Below the pieces are notes generated by a model. It ran no database searches and was not told the origin of the DNA. It worked only from the letters and a program-made list of their open reading frames with translations. A stretch of 64,000 nucleotides of DNA, taken from Glossina fuscipes (taxonomy: Eukaryota; Arthropoda; Insecta; Diptera; Glossinidae). The position numbers were made by a program, and so were the translations under genes. The DNA lies in the NCBI RefSeq assembly GCF_014805625.2, contig NW_024003726.1, positions 1,510,887 to 1,574,886 on the forward strand, read 5' to 3'. Below, piece after piece: positions 47,723 through 61,450 of the stretch (position 1 is the first letter of the stretch; the number at the start of each line of letters is the position of its first letter).

Positions 47723-50700
47723 GGCATCAAACGGAACAATAGTTTATTGAACACAAAACTAAATATAAGTTAAGTTTATGAATACAAAGTTTAAAATAAA
47801 GATAAATTCAAATAAGCATAGCACAGTTAGAACAGCGCCACGGTCAGAGATGCTCCGAAGTTTTTTCCTTGTCTTTTTGTTAAGATTTTTAACAAATTAC
47901 AAAAGTATTTTTTAGTTGAGATTATTGAGAAGACGTGTTAAGGGATATCGTCGATCGACTTAAACCAGCTTTTATAGGAGAAAAATAATCCCTGATAAGG
48001 AAGTAGCAAATCAAATTTTATATTAGATGGCGACATCGTATCGTTTAAGCTGGCTGACACCAATACAAGAATACCAGCAATTTCATAAGAATGAAGTAAA
48101 TGTTTTGTTTAGTCGATAGTTTCATTTTTTTACGTTTCCCCAACTTTCGTTTGACGTAGAGTATAGCTTTCTCGGACGCCAGTAATTGTTAAACATTTTG
48201 TATAATTGTTCAATAACGTAAGTAAAAGTTAATAGTTTAGAAAGACAAGTTACTAATTTCTCAACTCTGATTTGATAGTACTCTAATCTTCTTTTCAAGT
48301 GAAAAATTTGAATTTAATTTAGTCCACAGACATAATTGATGTTATTTTTTGTATATAATCAAAACCCATATTTATGTATATCTATCTTGACTTTTATCTT
48401 TAAGTTCAACTACTTAGTTTTCATCTTCTTCATGAAGTAATCATGAATCGTTGCTACACGGTTTTGTACTGTCTGTGCTTGAACACTCTACTTTCTTAAT
48501 ACATTAAATTTGCTAATTAGGTTTTTATATCATCTGTCAACCTTTTATTCTTGCCTACCCACTTTCCTAAGTCATCGGATTATCTGTGCTTCTCCTCCCA
48601 GTAGTAGCATGGTCTGCAATTTTAAGACTGTCATGTCAGAGGGTAGAGTTCGATGTTTGCCTTGGCCTAGCTCAGCAGAAACAAAAGTAAATATATAGAT
48701 TATACGTCAACTCTTCGTCCGTTACGGTGTGCTAGTCGTTATTGTGTGGTATGCCTGGCCTTTAAGTTCCTCCTCCCGTCGTGCATCTTCCTGTAGCTCT
48801 GCTACTGTCATCCTTTCCTATCTCACCAAAACCGTTATAAGCGATTTTCAATTTGTGCACATATTGAAACTATCTTTTATTTGGCACTAGCATCAGATAT
48901 CTATAATATCTCTAGAGATAAGTATTATCATTGGCATCAATCAGCCTTTCAACGTATTCCTTATTGCTGCGTTGAACGATTATCGGCGCTATCATCGTGT
49001 TAATTGTAATGTCAAATCTATGTAAGATCGGCTATTGCAAATAGGCTCTTGTCTTATTACCGTTAATAGTGAAGCTACTGCATTTGATGTTCATATTGCC
49101 ATGCTTAGGAATTTATTCATCGAGTAATTTCACTGTGTTTTTTTCGAAAGACTTTTTTTTCTTCATTAAGAAAACTTTATATTCTATGTCAGCAGCAGTA
49201 GCTCATGGCAGTACCTTCGAAAGTATCTTCCACGAGAAGACTGAATTAAATCTACGTACAGCTCAATTCAGTCGATTTAAGTCAGATTTTAATTTTTCAT
49301 TTAATTTCTCTATACCATAATTGCATTGACCTTTAAAAACAGAAATTACCTTATAATATGTATAAATCATGTTTATTTAATAGCAATTTATTACGTTGTT
49401 GCAATTTTTCTTTTTCTGTTGTATTAATTAGAAACTATAAACCCACAGGCCAATATACATAGCTACATTAGTATACATCATGTGCATAGAAAGAAATAAA
49501 GACCATTCAAAGGATCATTTTGCTCTGTCATTACCAATAGTAATCGTCGAGTGTCTCTATTAGACCACTTCAGGCGTGAAGCCAACTTTTTCTTAAAAGC
49601 ATTTAAGGAGTCGTCAAAGGATTTCGAAATCAGCAGAAGCGTTTTCTAGTATCGAACTAAATGGACAATAAACGGACATTCAAAGCCCTTGATTTAAACA
49701 AGCGCAGTATTAATATTATGTACTCCGCTTAGAAAATAGTAGTCGTCCGATCAAGAGGGTGGGCACTTATAAACGAAAGATTTTGTACAGATAGATTTAC
49801 AACCTTCGCTTTGGGGAGGCAAAGAGAGAAAATATCATTGTTTTCTTCATTTGCTCTCCCAAATATTTGAAACATGCTTTATTTAAATAACTACATAAAA
49901 ACTTATTCTTTCGCTAAAACGTATTACGATATACATGCATTTAATAGCATTTATTGACTGATTTCTTTCCACTTTCCTCTCCTCCATGATCTTGCCTATC
50001 TTTATTGCCGATCTCATAAGACTAGCATTCCTTCCAGATTTTTTTACTTTTTAAGCATAAGCAAAAGAATGCAAACAAAGACTATAAGTATAACAAGACC
50101 ACTTTTGTTTGAGTTCATTGGTCGTTCCACTTCTAATATTATGCAATGAAAATAGAGAACAGACAAAAAGTTACGGCAATCACCTACTGCGTGCATACTA
50201 CAAGGTTTATTATGAGTCTATGGCTCCTCATACCAGGTAAAGCTCATTAGGAATTACTCAACTGTCTTCTTCTCTCGCTTCTTAGTGTGTTATAAATTTA
50301 AAGCAGCCCGAGATAGCAAAAATTTAGAGAATGCACCACTTTACACTTTAAGCTGATCCGTAATTTTATTTGAACTTTTAAGATATTGAAGGTTTACTTT
50401 TATATGATCCTCTAAAATCAACTTTCGGTGGGCGTCTACAATCTAAAGTGTTTGGTTAATTATAATAGAATATGTATAGTATTTCTTGTTATATCTCTCA
50501 TTTAAGTGAACATCATCTCAGAATGCATCTGTAGTTCAAACCATCGCTAAGTGCATCGTGCTTCATAATCCTCCTTCATAATCGCAAAACTATTTTCTGA
50601 CAATCTACCTTATATTGATATTAAATTACAAAGCATATGAAGACATAGACGTTCCTTTCTTGTATGCGTTTACGAGGGTGGAAATTGCAATGCAATCAGA

Positions 50701-52139
50701 AGATAAGCCTGCAGCTTAAAATACCGTAATCAACCAAGAGATTTTTCGAAGACGTTTACGAAAATAAATTAGTGTTTGCATATACTATTATTACTGTAAA
50801 AGAATTCAGAAAGATTGGAAAGTCAAGCGTACCGTATTATATTTCTAACTTACAAATTATGGAAAAATAATTCATAAGAAAAAATATTAAAATAATATCC
50901 GGTGTTCTCAATTTACAGACAATGAGTTATTAGGTCAATCCTTTTCGAGAAATCAGCATTCTTGTCGTTAAGCTATTGGAACCATTAAGAACATTCATTG
51001 TCTTTAGCGACCAGCAGAAAAGTGCACCAAGTTTTCATTTAACCGATGATGAACAGTGGTTTTATTTAATGGTGTTAGCACTACGCTGAGCTTTTCCAAG
51101 CATATCGGACAAACGTTTTTCTTTGTCTGGTAACAATATCAACAGAAAATTTGTATCCAATCGGTATTACGAATGTCATCAATTGAATTAACTGCAATAT
51201 ATTTTGATCTTACTATTGCTAAGCTTACTGGCTTCGAGATATCCAGCAACTTTATCAGTTATTTTCAATAAATACTACTTTTAAAACAAATTACGGTGAG
51301 TGCATGATTTGAGTTCGGAGGTAATGTTTGAGCCATTAACTTCACAGATAAAGTAAGGAAATTTCTCTTTTCATGTCATCTCCGCCAGAAATTGAACAAT
51401 TAAAGATCATAACGAGCGCTGGCAGCACACAGATCTAACTGCCGTAACATTGCGGTAGGAAATTATGAGCTGTAAATCCGTTCTCGCAGGAGAGATAACG
51501 GTGAGAGATTGAATGTCCCCAGAGCAATTTTAATTTCTAATTTTTATAACCGGGTTTCTTGAAGAACCTGCAACACTAAGCACGCATATATGAAAAAATC
51601 ACTTATGAATAAGTTAACAAAATCTGAGGAATAAGTTATATTTTACACAAAATTTTTCGTACAAAAGTTCTAAGGCTGACAGGTTTGACTTTTTTTTCGA
51701 ATATAAAGAGGTCGCCACGGAAGTTTGCGACAACCGTGAGCGAGAATCAGGCTGGATCCTACAACCCAGTTGAATGTTTAATTAGATGTTTTCAATTTCC
51801 TTAAAATGATTGGCAGCTACATCTCCGTAATTCTTATTTACTTACGTTGGCTTTTTGAGTGATGTATTTAGTACGTTCAGCTCGAACTTAACTTTTAGTT
51901 TTTTGAAAATTGTACTTATTTTATTATTTTTTAAAAGTTATGCGATTAAAATATAATTTGCAGATTATCGCAGGACTATCCAGTAATATTAATCTCAATA
52001 TCAATCTTACAATATTTGTTTAATACCTCAAAATTCCACTTGTCTACCAGGAATGAGCTAAATTGCTCGCAGTACCGTAAACATAGAACTACTCTGCGTT
52101 TAAAAGCAAGCCCATTTGTCACAAACTACATCAGATGAA

Positions 52140-52450
52140 GCTGTCAAAATTTCCACGCATAATCTATGGTCGATCGAATGATACCTGCACAAAATAAAAA
52201 AAAATCGGTCGTACTAGCCAATGTTATAGTGCACCAAAATTGCATTGTTTTGCCAAAACCGTTTAATGCCCGAAAGGGAGCTTCAGAGATCTCATAAAGC
52301 ATATATATTTTTTGCCAATGTCTATTAAACGTAAGCAAATCGTGGAAGTAGTAAACTTATTATTATGTAAATAATTTAATTATGTACATGGTTTCTTTTC
52401 TATATCGAATGCGTTTAAAATTATATATCTGTAAATGTCATTTGTAACGC
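52140..52450. repeat. dispersed repeat, partner of 2200-2700
   Basis: The segment 52335-52450 aligns with 2490-2600 (AAATCGTGGAAGTAGTAAAC versus AAATCGTGCAAGTAAAGAAC, then the TTTAAAATTATATATCTGTA block). The upstream 190 bp contain the CCGAAAGGGAGCTTCAGAGA block of the same family. Confidence 0.6.
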
Positions 52451-54389
52451 ATTGGTTATTAAACTTATCCATGCATAGTACGATATACATAGATTTCTTC
52501 GACTAATTCTGTCAACTTTTGCTACCTGACGAGGATTTGTTAGTATTCTAATCGAGCATGGTTTTTCTTTCTCTTTTTCTATGAGGAAAACATAAAATAG
52601 TAATATGTTTTTATTCGTATATCCGTATCCATACACTTATTTATTAGAGGAGAATATTCTTTCTTCAAAGCCTTATCTTTGAATTACAATATAAGTTAGC
52701 GTAGCTAAATTTATTTATGAATCGTAGATACACAAAGTGGTATTTATAAAGACGGTCTTTTACATTCTTCGACACCATATTTGTCCGAACATTTTGATAT
52801 GTAAAGGGAGCAGTAGATTAATGTCTACCCCTTTAGCAAATCTTTGTGCATTTCATTTAAATCGACAAATAATTAAATTTTAGAAAGCTACTAAAAATTA
52901 AGTTAAAATTGTGCGGATTTTATCAAGATAGAAAATTAATAAAAGGTAATGGTAAAAACTATGTTTAATCTGTATTTATAGCTTGGCTTTGGAAATGGTA
53001 TGCTTTTGGTGGTCTAACGATAAATATATGGGATACCTAAATGAAACAACATTTTTTTTTTCAAACATAAAAAGTCTTTCAGCTTTTTCGTAATGGGTTT
53101 TATATAGCTTTTCGAATGTAAATCACCTATAGTCGATAACAAAGCTCCAAAAGCCGCAGTCGTCATTTTTTGTGCATTGGTAACAACACTTCGGATTTCT
53201 TATTCTTTATTTTTGGAATGGAATGGAAAACATTGCATAAAAGTTTAGTTTGCATATAACAAACGGGCGGCAATTTTATTTCAAAAATACAGGAGCTTTA
53301 AATGGTAATGTGAACTGCTTTCGTTAAGTTGACAATCGCCGTTAATATCTAAAAGTAGTTTTCGGCGTTATAAATTAGAAAGTCGTTTGCCTTGCAGACT
53401 AAAAAATAGCCAGCGGTCTCACTGTAATAGATTCTGCTAACTCAGAACTATTCACTAATCAAGTGACTACGGTGCATGCGGAAGAATTTTAGACCGCTTT
53501 AATTTAAAAATTAGATGAAGAAGAGACGACGGCGAAGATGAATTATTTTAGTCGGCAATTTCATTTTTTACACAAAATTTAATATAAATTGTTTGCTCAG
53601 GAAATATGTTTATTGCGATCATTGGCCGAGAAGGAAATTTAACGATTACAAAAGCTACTCTAATTAATAAAGTGACAAAAATATTTATCTAAGTTTGGTT
53701 TCTTGCTTTCTGGTGGGGTTTGCACAAATCTAACAAAATATAAGGAAATTATATTTAGTCGTGGTCGAATTTTTTATATCCGTCGGTTTTTGCTAAACAA
53801 GAAGAAGAAAAATTAAATTTTGGTAATCCATAATAATGTAAAGCAAATCCATCGTTTGTGAATGTTAGGTTTTTATTCAACTCCTTTTAAAATTAATTTC
53901 GTACCGCTGAAATGTGATTTTTAGGATAGATTAAGCTTTATTTAAAAAATTATTTACAGAAGCTTATACTTATAACGCTTTAGTTATCGTTCTGCTCTTG
54001 TTCGTTGGAATATTGGAATTTAACTCTCTTGCCTCAATTTCACTTTTCGACTGTTTTACGACTGACCCTGCCTTCTGCAAATATTCTGCCTATATGTCTT
54101 TTTACAAAGAAGCTACCATTACCTAAATTCATCACAACATTTTTTGCCCTTTAATCTTTCAATACGTTTTTCTGTTAAATTTCTGCCCATTACTATTAAT
54201 CTTTTCGCCAGTCGCCGGCTGCTCGATGAAGGTAACATGCAGTTTCTTCAAAAATCGAATAATTTTCAGGAAAACTCAAATCATCAAAAATTGTGTTTTT
54301 GCAACAACATGTAACGTGCGTGGCCGTTCGTTTTTATAGACATAATGGAAATTAGCAAGTTTGCATCGCTGTATCTGTTGTAATATGTG

Positions 54390-54690
54390 ATATTATATAA
54401 TGAATAAAAGATCCGGTATCTTTGATAGATCTTCAATACCAATTTGCGCACCAATGGTCACCAATGGCCAAATTTTGCGAGGCTATTGGCATTGGGAAGA
54501 AGTTTACCGCATATGTTAAACATACAGAAAGAATTGCATTGGATAGACGGCCATACTTACGTAGATTCAAAATTTGGTATTAATGAAGAATATATATACT
54601 TTGTGCGGACTCTGAAGCTTGCTTCTGAGTACTGCAAATAGAATTTAAATAAACCCCAACCTTAGAGAGATGGGTATAAAAATTATGTTT
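54390..54690. repeat. dispersed repeat copy
   Basis: It has the GAATATATATACTTTGTGCGG and CTCTGAAGCTTGCTTCTGAGT blocks of the same family as 23820-24520, here shorter. Confidence 0.5.
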
Positions 54691-55575
54691 AGATTTGTTA
54701 AATTAATATTTCTATTATTACCTAGTATTTTTTTTTTTTTTGTAAGTCATATGTAAATTCGAGTTAAAAAATTTTCATCGTTAGTTACGTTCAATTTTAC
54801 AAGTATTTCGATAGAAAGGAAAGTTAGTCTATCTCTTAAATCTCTCTTGTAACTTTCTTGTAACTTTGTGTGACTTTAAAGGTGAAGAACACAATTAGAT
54901 GCAAACATGCGTCTATGGAGTTAATTTACTTGCGCTAAAGATATAATGGAAATTGAATTGCACAACCCGTAATAATTCTTGGTTACAAATTTTTTAGCTG
55001 CAAAAATCAGGAAATTTAATGAAATATGTTAATTATGTGTGTGCAATACAAAAAGCATATTTGATATTAAATATGGATGACAGCAAGAAGGGTTGAATTG
55101 ATGAGACCTTCCAGCCCATTTCAGGTTTATGTAATGTTGATGATTTCTATCTAGAGTATTGTTTTGTTATAATATGGAAAGAGTGCTTAGCTTGCTTTTG
55201 CATTTCAAACCTGACTACAATTTTCTAGACATAAAAACATAGTACAAATAATGTATGAACTCTAGGAAATTCAAGAAAAACAAAGAGGGAAAGAAGAATA
55301 GGATTTAGGATTGCTCTTAATTATTTCTTCACGGCGTTGTTAGTTCGAAAACAGTGCTTTACAGCGTTTATAACATTTTCGATATTTACAAATGTACGCT
55401 TTAAATTTTTAAACAAGAAAAGTTAACTTAAGTGTAGTTACGCTTCGACACATACATCTTTCCACGTATACAATTAGAATTTAAATTCGCACAACTATTT
55501 TGAAAAAAAAGGGTTAGAGCAGCGAGGCTAACTACTGATACTTAGCATTAAAAGCATAACGATGTGCCGATTTAC

Positions 55576-55757
55576 CTGCTAAACAATATCCACAAGCTGA
55601 TTCTCCATCTGGGTGTTTTTCGCGCATATGGATCTCAAGGGTTTCCTGGTACTTGTAATGCCAGTTGCATTGCGGACATTTAAGGGTTTTGCAAGAATTC
55701 CGCGTTGATATTGGTATGTTACTGCTTAATCGCGCTGAACTTAAAATCATTTCACAT
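55576..55757 (-). CDS. zfh2: zfh2 internal exon (first of two in window)
   Basis: Internal coding exon of the zinc-finger homeodomain protein Zfh2, a nuclear DNA-binding regulator (ZFHX3/ZFHX4 orthologue group). On the minus strand an acceptor (TTTACAG at 55764-55758) opens the exon and a donor (GCAG/GTAAAT, cut after 55576) closes it. The 182 bp hold one base of a split codon, 60 codons, and the first base of the next codon. The segment contains a C2H2 finger with core [18 protein letters not shown] and second histidine in REKH, followed by the first half of a Cys pair (CGYCLAG) that is completed in the next exon. This finger is among the most conserved in the ZFHX family, which is why I trust the assignment. 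The methionine at 55750 is not the protein start, since the reading frame continues back to the splice acceptor. Upstream exons lie beyond the window or were not recognised. Confidence 0.93.
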
Positions 55758-58700
55758 CTGTAAACATAATAAGAAGGACAAAAACGATATTGGTATAAAC
55801 GTATAGATTTTCTATTACAAAGCGATTTTTCTTTTCAATCCTTAAAGTAAATGCATAAGCTTAGTATTGTTTAAGAACGTAACCGTAAATATAACATCAT
55901 CTCTTGGTTTGTGTTTTTTGAAAAAGTTATTGACAACATTCACTTGGCAACCACTTGACAGAACGCACAACCGTTTTAGCGATCCCGCGAACATTCCAAG
56001 TCAAGTTGCATCATGAATTAATCATATAAAGCATCTTAGGTGTAATCTTTGTCTGCTTTAGGGCTTATAACAAACTAAGAATATGGGTTTGTGAAGATAC
56101 GTATTACAAAAAGAAGAACTTTTAAAAAAGTCCTGAAATTATTAATACCCTTTAGGAGTTGTATTTAAGCTAATGAACTTACACAGTATATCGGAATAAT
56201 AGCAGGACTTTGAGCTTTTAAAACCAATATATAAAACATATCTCTTTGGTCTACGTTCAAGTAAAGTTATCATAGATTTTTTAGGTTTTATGTAGTGTTT
56301 CGCTTTAAGTTTCGCCTCTAGCAACACTGTCACAAAACGATGCTTTCATAGTTAATTTAAATTTCGGGGATAGGAAATGGTCAAACCTAATAAGGAAAGT
56401 ACCGTAGATGTTGGAGCACATAGACTTGTTTTTCTTTGCAATAGTCGGCAGGAGGGTTCCTTAATCCAATTTACAATTTGCTGTATTTAGCATAACATAG
56501 AGAGAGAGAGAGAGAAGCGGGAACGTCATAAATGCAAAAATCTACCGCGATTTTTGAATTGCCAAAACTTTGGCCAACTTAAAACCGTTTTCAACAGTAC
56601 GCGGTACGTTTAGTGAGTCCCAATTTAGCTAAAATCGGGAAGATCAAGTTACAACTAAATATGTAGTACCTACGGTGAGTGTAGAGCATATATACTCTCA
56701 TAGTCTGTCCAAGTTTTCATCTGCTTTTCTTCTGCCATTTCACAATATTTAAAGAACAATCATCGTTAGGGCAAGGCGGGAAGACGGACTCGATATTTGC
56801 TCTGCTTAACGGACAGCCGTTATGCGCCACATTCCTCCCATCTTTTTGTAAAAAAAAAGAAAACAAACGCTTGAAAGGAAAGCCAGTCGAGCAGATGAGA
56901 GCGGCAAAGAAAAGAAAAAGAGATTAGTTTTTGATTAGTCTGTGCTGAGAAGTTCTCGTGAAAAATTAATATTTTTGTCGTTTCTCATAAAAATTAGCCA
57001 AGTCAAGTCAATGTTCACGCTGCGCAGTACATATCAAAAAAAGGTGCAAAGTAAAATTGTCAAATTGAAACAAAAGAATATCAAAGCTGCGTATAAATTT
57101 TTTTATAGACGAAAAGGAGTAATTTTTATGGGAAAAAAATATTAAAACTAGATTCATATTTTCTTAACAAAAACCATGTAAAAAAAAATCTTTTGTGCTG
57201 TAAGAAAATCAATGTGTGGTTTGCAAACGTTTCTTTAAGTAATTCCGTCTATTTTCATAAAAGTTACTTCAAATCCATTAAGTACTCCTCAGAATTATCC
57301 GAGTAATCTACAAGAATTTCTTAAAAAGAACCGTGAAATTCAGGAACTACCAAAGTAGATGTTTGAGAAGTCACCACGCTAAATGTGAAGCTTTCATCGA
57401 TTACTTGGAAAACGTATTTTGTGCAAATACACTAATGTGTCATTTCCCTTGGTCTAATAAAGCATTTGATTTTGTGTCAGCTGATTTCAGACTATATCTT
57501 ACTGTATTGAAATTGAAGACGTGTATTAATATTACAAAGTAATTCAAATTCACGAGTAATTAAATATAAAGAAATAATAATAAAAGTAAGCAAAAAAGTT
57601 TGACGACTGTACTATTTTACAACTTGATTTCACTTAAAGACTATGCGACTTTAGAACTTCACATGCCGACCTTGACTTAACGAGTGACGACTTCTCTATT
57701 TTCTTGCCACATTACTTCGACGTTTTACTCCTCGTTCCATCAGCTCTCGCTGCTTAGTGCTATTTTAGGCATCTACACTTTACATAAAGAAATTTTATTA
57801 TACAACAATGTCAGCCGAAACGGTAAATTGCGATATACGTATGTATATTGGCGTCTGAATAGATGCATCTTTATTACTCATTATAACAAATGCAGAAAAA
57901 ACTGTGATTGTTTGTAACCTGAACAATACTGTACCTATGCAAATGCTACAATAATTAAACTTATAACGTATTTTAATATATATTGTTCAGTTTTAAAGAC
58001 CTAACAAATTTAGTAAAATTGTTATAAAGGAGTTTACCTGTGTTTGAACAAAGTGTGACGAATTAAGGAAGTAGTTACATAATATGATGTTTTCAATCAT
58101 ATTAGCGGACGGGACCGAGAAACGGAATATAAATCATTGAAAATTTTACATATTGCCTGAAGATGATGCAAAAACTCATAATTAGTTCATCGTTGCGGAA
58201 GCTTTCAAAGAACACAGTGTCGTCGGACCGTAGTAGGAACATTAATGTCTATATATAGGTGTGAATATTAATGCCTACAATAGAGAGAATAGTAAGTGAT
58301 AAAAGAAGATATCGGTTAAGTGAATTTCGCTTAACAAGGGAGGACGGCTCATCAAGAGAGCTCAACTTACTAAGAAGGGTTTTATACGCGTTAAAGTTTT
58401 CGGAGGCAGCGGAGAAACCATATATTTATTGTCCAAACAATTTTTAAAAGACTACATGCATTTTTGTCGGACGACACCTTTATCTGGTTGCCATTATAGC
58501 GTACACCTTTGGTTTGACCGAACAACTCACGGAGCCAACAAACAATAATTCCGTCGGTCCCAGAACGCTATTTACGGATACATTTCGAATACAACGACTC
58601 CATATTTACAGAAGTTTTTCTTTTCGTTGTTTTTTGTAGGTTTGGAAGTAAACAAAACTATCTTTGTATGCAAATGTAAAATGTTACTTTTCTAGTTGTT

Positions 58701-60399
58701 CAACCTAGTTTTATTGTTATTAAGTTTGCATGCAGACTCTAAATGTCCACGGTTCAATTCTCTATTGTGCGTTAGTTTAAGTTACACAATAATTATTGCA
58801 GACTTTCTGAACGTTCTTATTTCACTAAAGAAACTTAAAACCTTCAATTCAAGCATTTGTAGACACCTGCTACTTCTGATTGATGTATTAACATTTGTAA
58901 CGTCCGCGTACAAATGAAGTGTAGGGGTTCTGTCGGCTGCTTTGACCACTACTCTATCGCAATAGAGTAAATAAAATCGTAATAACGGTCTGCCGATAGG
59001 CGAAATCACATTTGCAAGAATAGCGACTTGCCGTTATGCAAAGAGAAAAAGAGGGTAAGTTTCTGAGTGGTGTTGGTTGAGGGTAGTAGGCAAAAAGAGA
59101 TCGATTTGAGAAATAATTTTGGGCATTTGCTAACGAACATCTGGAGGGGAACGTTTAGTTAATCATTAAATGAATAATGTAAAAAATTATTGGTAAAAGA
59201 TGACTTTTTGTAAAACAAATAGTCGTGAAGTATTAATAAAATGTTAAAAAAGGTTTAAGCAAGAAAAATGTTCTATAATAAAAAAAAATAGAAGAGGGTT
59301 TATTAAAAAAAGAATAACACAAATACAAAGAAAAAAAAAAACTACACTGATAAAGAAATGTGTTTGGAAGAGAAATTAAATAATTAAATGAAATAAAGAA
59401 GTTGTAAAACTTATTCATAAAAACTCAAGAAGTTACTAATTAAAAGCTTTCGAATTAAAAATTTTATTATGCATGGCCGAAATTGCCCATATTTTCACAT
59501 TGCAACTCTGTTTAATAAGAACACAAAGAAACAAAAAAAAATAATATTGAGAAAAATTGTAAAGTACAACAAATACATTGTAACAGAAATATATTGTACC
59601 ATAATATGAAATAAACTGATTTCGTTGAAAGAAGTTGTAATTAAATTCTTGCATGTTTATTTGTAACATTCACGAATTCGATATTATAACAAATCGTAAT
59701 AAGACTAGAAATTTATTATGAGCTGAAAAACCTACTAAAACCTAATAATAATGATTAATTGGATTTTTTGCCGTCAGCAAATGTCCCATTAATAAGTACA
59801 CCTGGACTAGAAGCAAATAGAAGGAAACCCCCAAAAAACATCCTCAGGCATTTTTGGGTGAGAAATCAGCTTTAGTCAATTCAGATAATCTAATTAAACC
59901 TGCTGCGCTGTAACCGGCTGGAAATATGTTCAGCGATGCTATTATTCTACCAAAATCAAATCTTTTTCAACAATAATAAACTTCCAGACCATCCATAAAT
60001 CAACTAAAACAACAACACTTTGCTGTAAACATGAGCCATCCGTGGGCACCTATCGTTAATTCAAATTTAGAAACAACACAGAATCATAACAATATGCCGT
60101 GGGTAACGACATAGACAGTATCATCGAGTCCATTCTCGGCATAAATATTTAAATGGTAAGCTAAATTTTAGAACTTAGCTTTGGATATCCACTGCAACTT
60201 TTTTTAAAATGTTCATTTACAAACCGATCATAAACCAATATATAAATCGAACAATTCATAATCGGTGAAAACACAAAATTAAGCGAACGAAAAGAATAAG
60301 GAAAAGTCTAGGCAATAATGAAAGATATTTTTAGTAAATAAATAATGTAACTTGTTAAGACGACAAAAGGATAAAAATGCTTGGCTAAGGGGTGTACTT
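55758..60399 (-). other. zfh2: zfh2 intron upstream of the 182-bp exon
   Basis: The intron ends in the acceptor at 55758. No further exon was recognised up to 64000. An (AG)8 run lies at 56499-56515. Short frames (57333-57542, 57684-57917, 58696-59009) show no domains. At about 59760-60160 broken frames rich in Pro/Asn/Gln (for example LPSANVPLISTPGLEANRRK) might be the ORF1 of a LINE, but that is weak. Confidence 0.5.
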
Positions 60400-61450
60400 C
60401 ATCTCTGAAGCGGAGTATGGGTGGATGTGCTTGCGAGTGAGGATAGGGGGTAAGGAAATCTACACTGACGGGCTAAGAAGGGACAGATGAACAAACAATA
60501 CAGACAACAGACCTTACAGATGAACTGAACTCAAGGGCCCCGTCACACCCCGTGAACTCCTTATGGGTTTGGCTAGACCCTTCTTCTTTTTTTACCTTAT
60601 TTTAAGTTTAATTTTTTTTTGTCATGCAGCACGGCGTGTTGTACATTTTGTAGGCGTTCTACCGCGCAAGGAGCTATGCCGTTGACAAAATAACGCCCAA
60701 CGAAAAATGGAGACCAGAAACTTTCGTATGATGTAATTTTGTTTTTTTCTCGATCCTTTTTAAAAGGTGGTAGCTTATAACGCGGACAAAAATGGTGAAA
60801 AAAATACCAAGATATATTAAAAAAAAAATACCGAGAATTATTAATTTAATTTCAACATAAGTTGGTCGCGACAAAAATCGCGAACGAAATTCCGAACAAG
60901 GTTTATAATTAATTTATTATTCGGCTTGATAGTTATATTGATCTCTCACGTTGTGGCAAGACATGTTATATGTCTGAACATTTTATTTATTTTATTTTTT
61001 TGTTGTTCGTTGCGAAACTGCTCCTCGCTAAACGCACCTTTATCGCCGAGGCCTGGATTTGTTGGGAGGGGCGGAATATAAAAAGGGAGTGAAGGATGTA
61101 GGGGCCGACAGGGGTACCTAACATCGGGATGCACCCGGAAAGTCTCCGGGTTTCCGACACTTGATGTAGGTAGGCATTTTCATCACTTGAGCAACGGCAC
61201 CATGAGAGATTCCTGGGTAGCTTGGTCTTCGAGTCATGATCATCCTTGAAAAAAAAGGGAGGGAGGGTACCTGAACGGTACGCCCAGCAAAATCATGTAT
61301 TTAAAACATGATGGCGTCCGGTCGTTCAGGAGTAGAAAAATTTTTATGTTTTTGGGGTCCGGTCGTGAGTAGACGAATGGGTTTTCCCACCGTTCAAGGG
61401 CTCCGCCACAGCGGAATTAATTCATTAAAAAGCGAGAAAAATATATTTAA
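60400..61450. other. GC-richer block with hairpin and TATA-like motif
   Basis: The base composition differs from the surrounding AT-rich intron (for example GGGCCCCGTCACACCCC near 60535). A perfect 6-bp hairpin CCCGGA/TCCGGG lies at 61134-61150. A TATA-like AATATAAAAAGGGAG lies near 61075, and the decamer GTCCGGTCGT occurs twice (about 61317 and 61359). A minus-strand frame (60946-61134) is Pro-rich. It may be the terminal region of a TE or a conserved regulatory segment; I cannot tell which. Confidence 0.4.

Larger units (their letters stand above)
42101..55575 (-). other. zfh2: zfh2 intron, GT-AG, 13,475 bp
   Basis: The intron is defined by the two exons. It starts GTAAAT (55575 downward) and ends CTATAG (42101). 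Recognisable contents are a gypsy relic (45030-47110), dispersed repeat copies (52140-52450, 54390-54690) and a (TTA)n run beside the acceptor. The stretches 42160-45030, 47725-52140, 52640-54390 and 54690-55575 hold nothing I can identify; they are AT-rich with stops in all frames. An open stretch at 44435-44926 (plus) is Ile/Phe-rich low complexity and not convincing as a gene. Confidence 0.85.
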
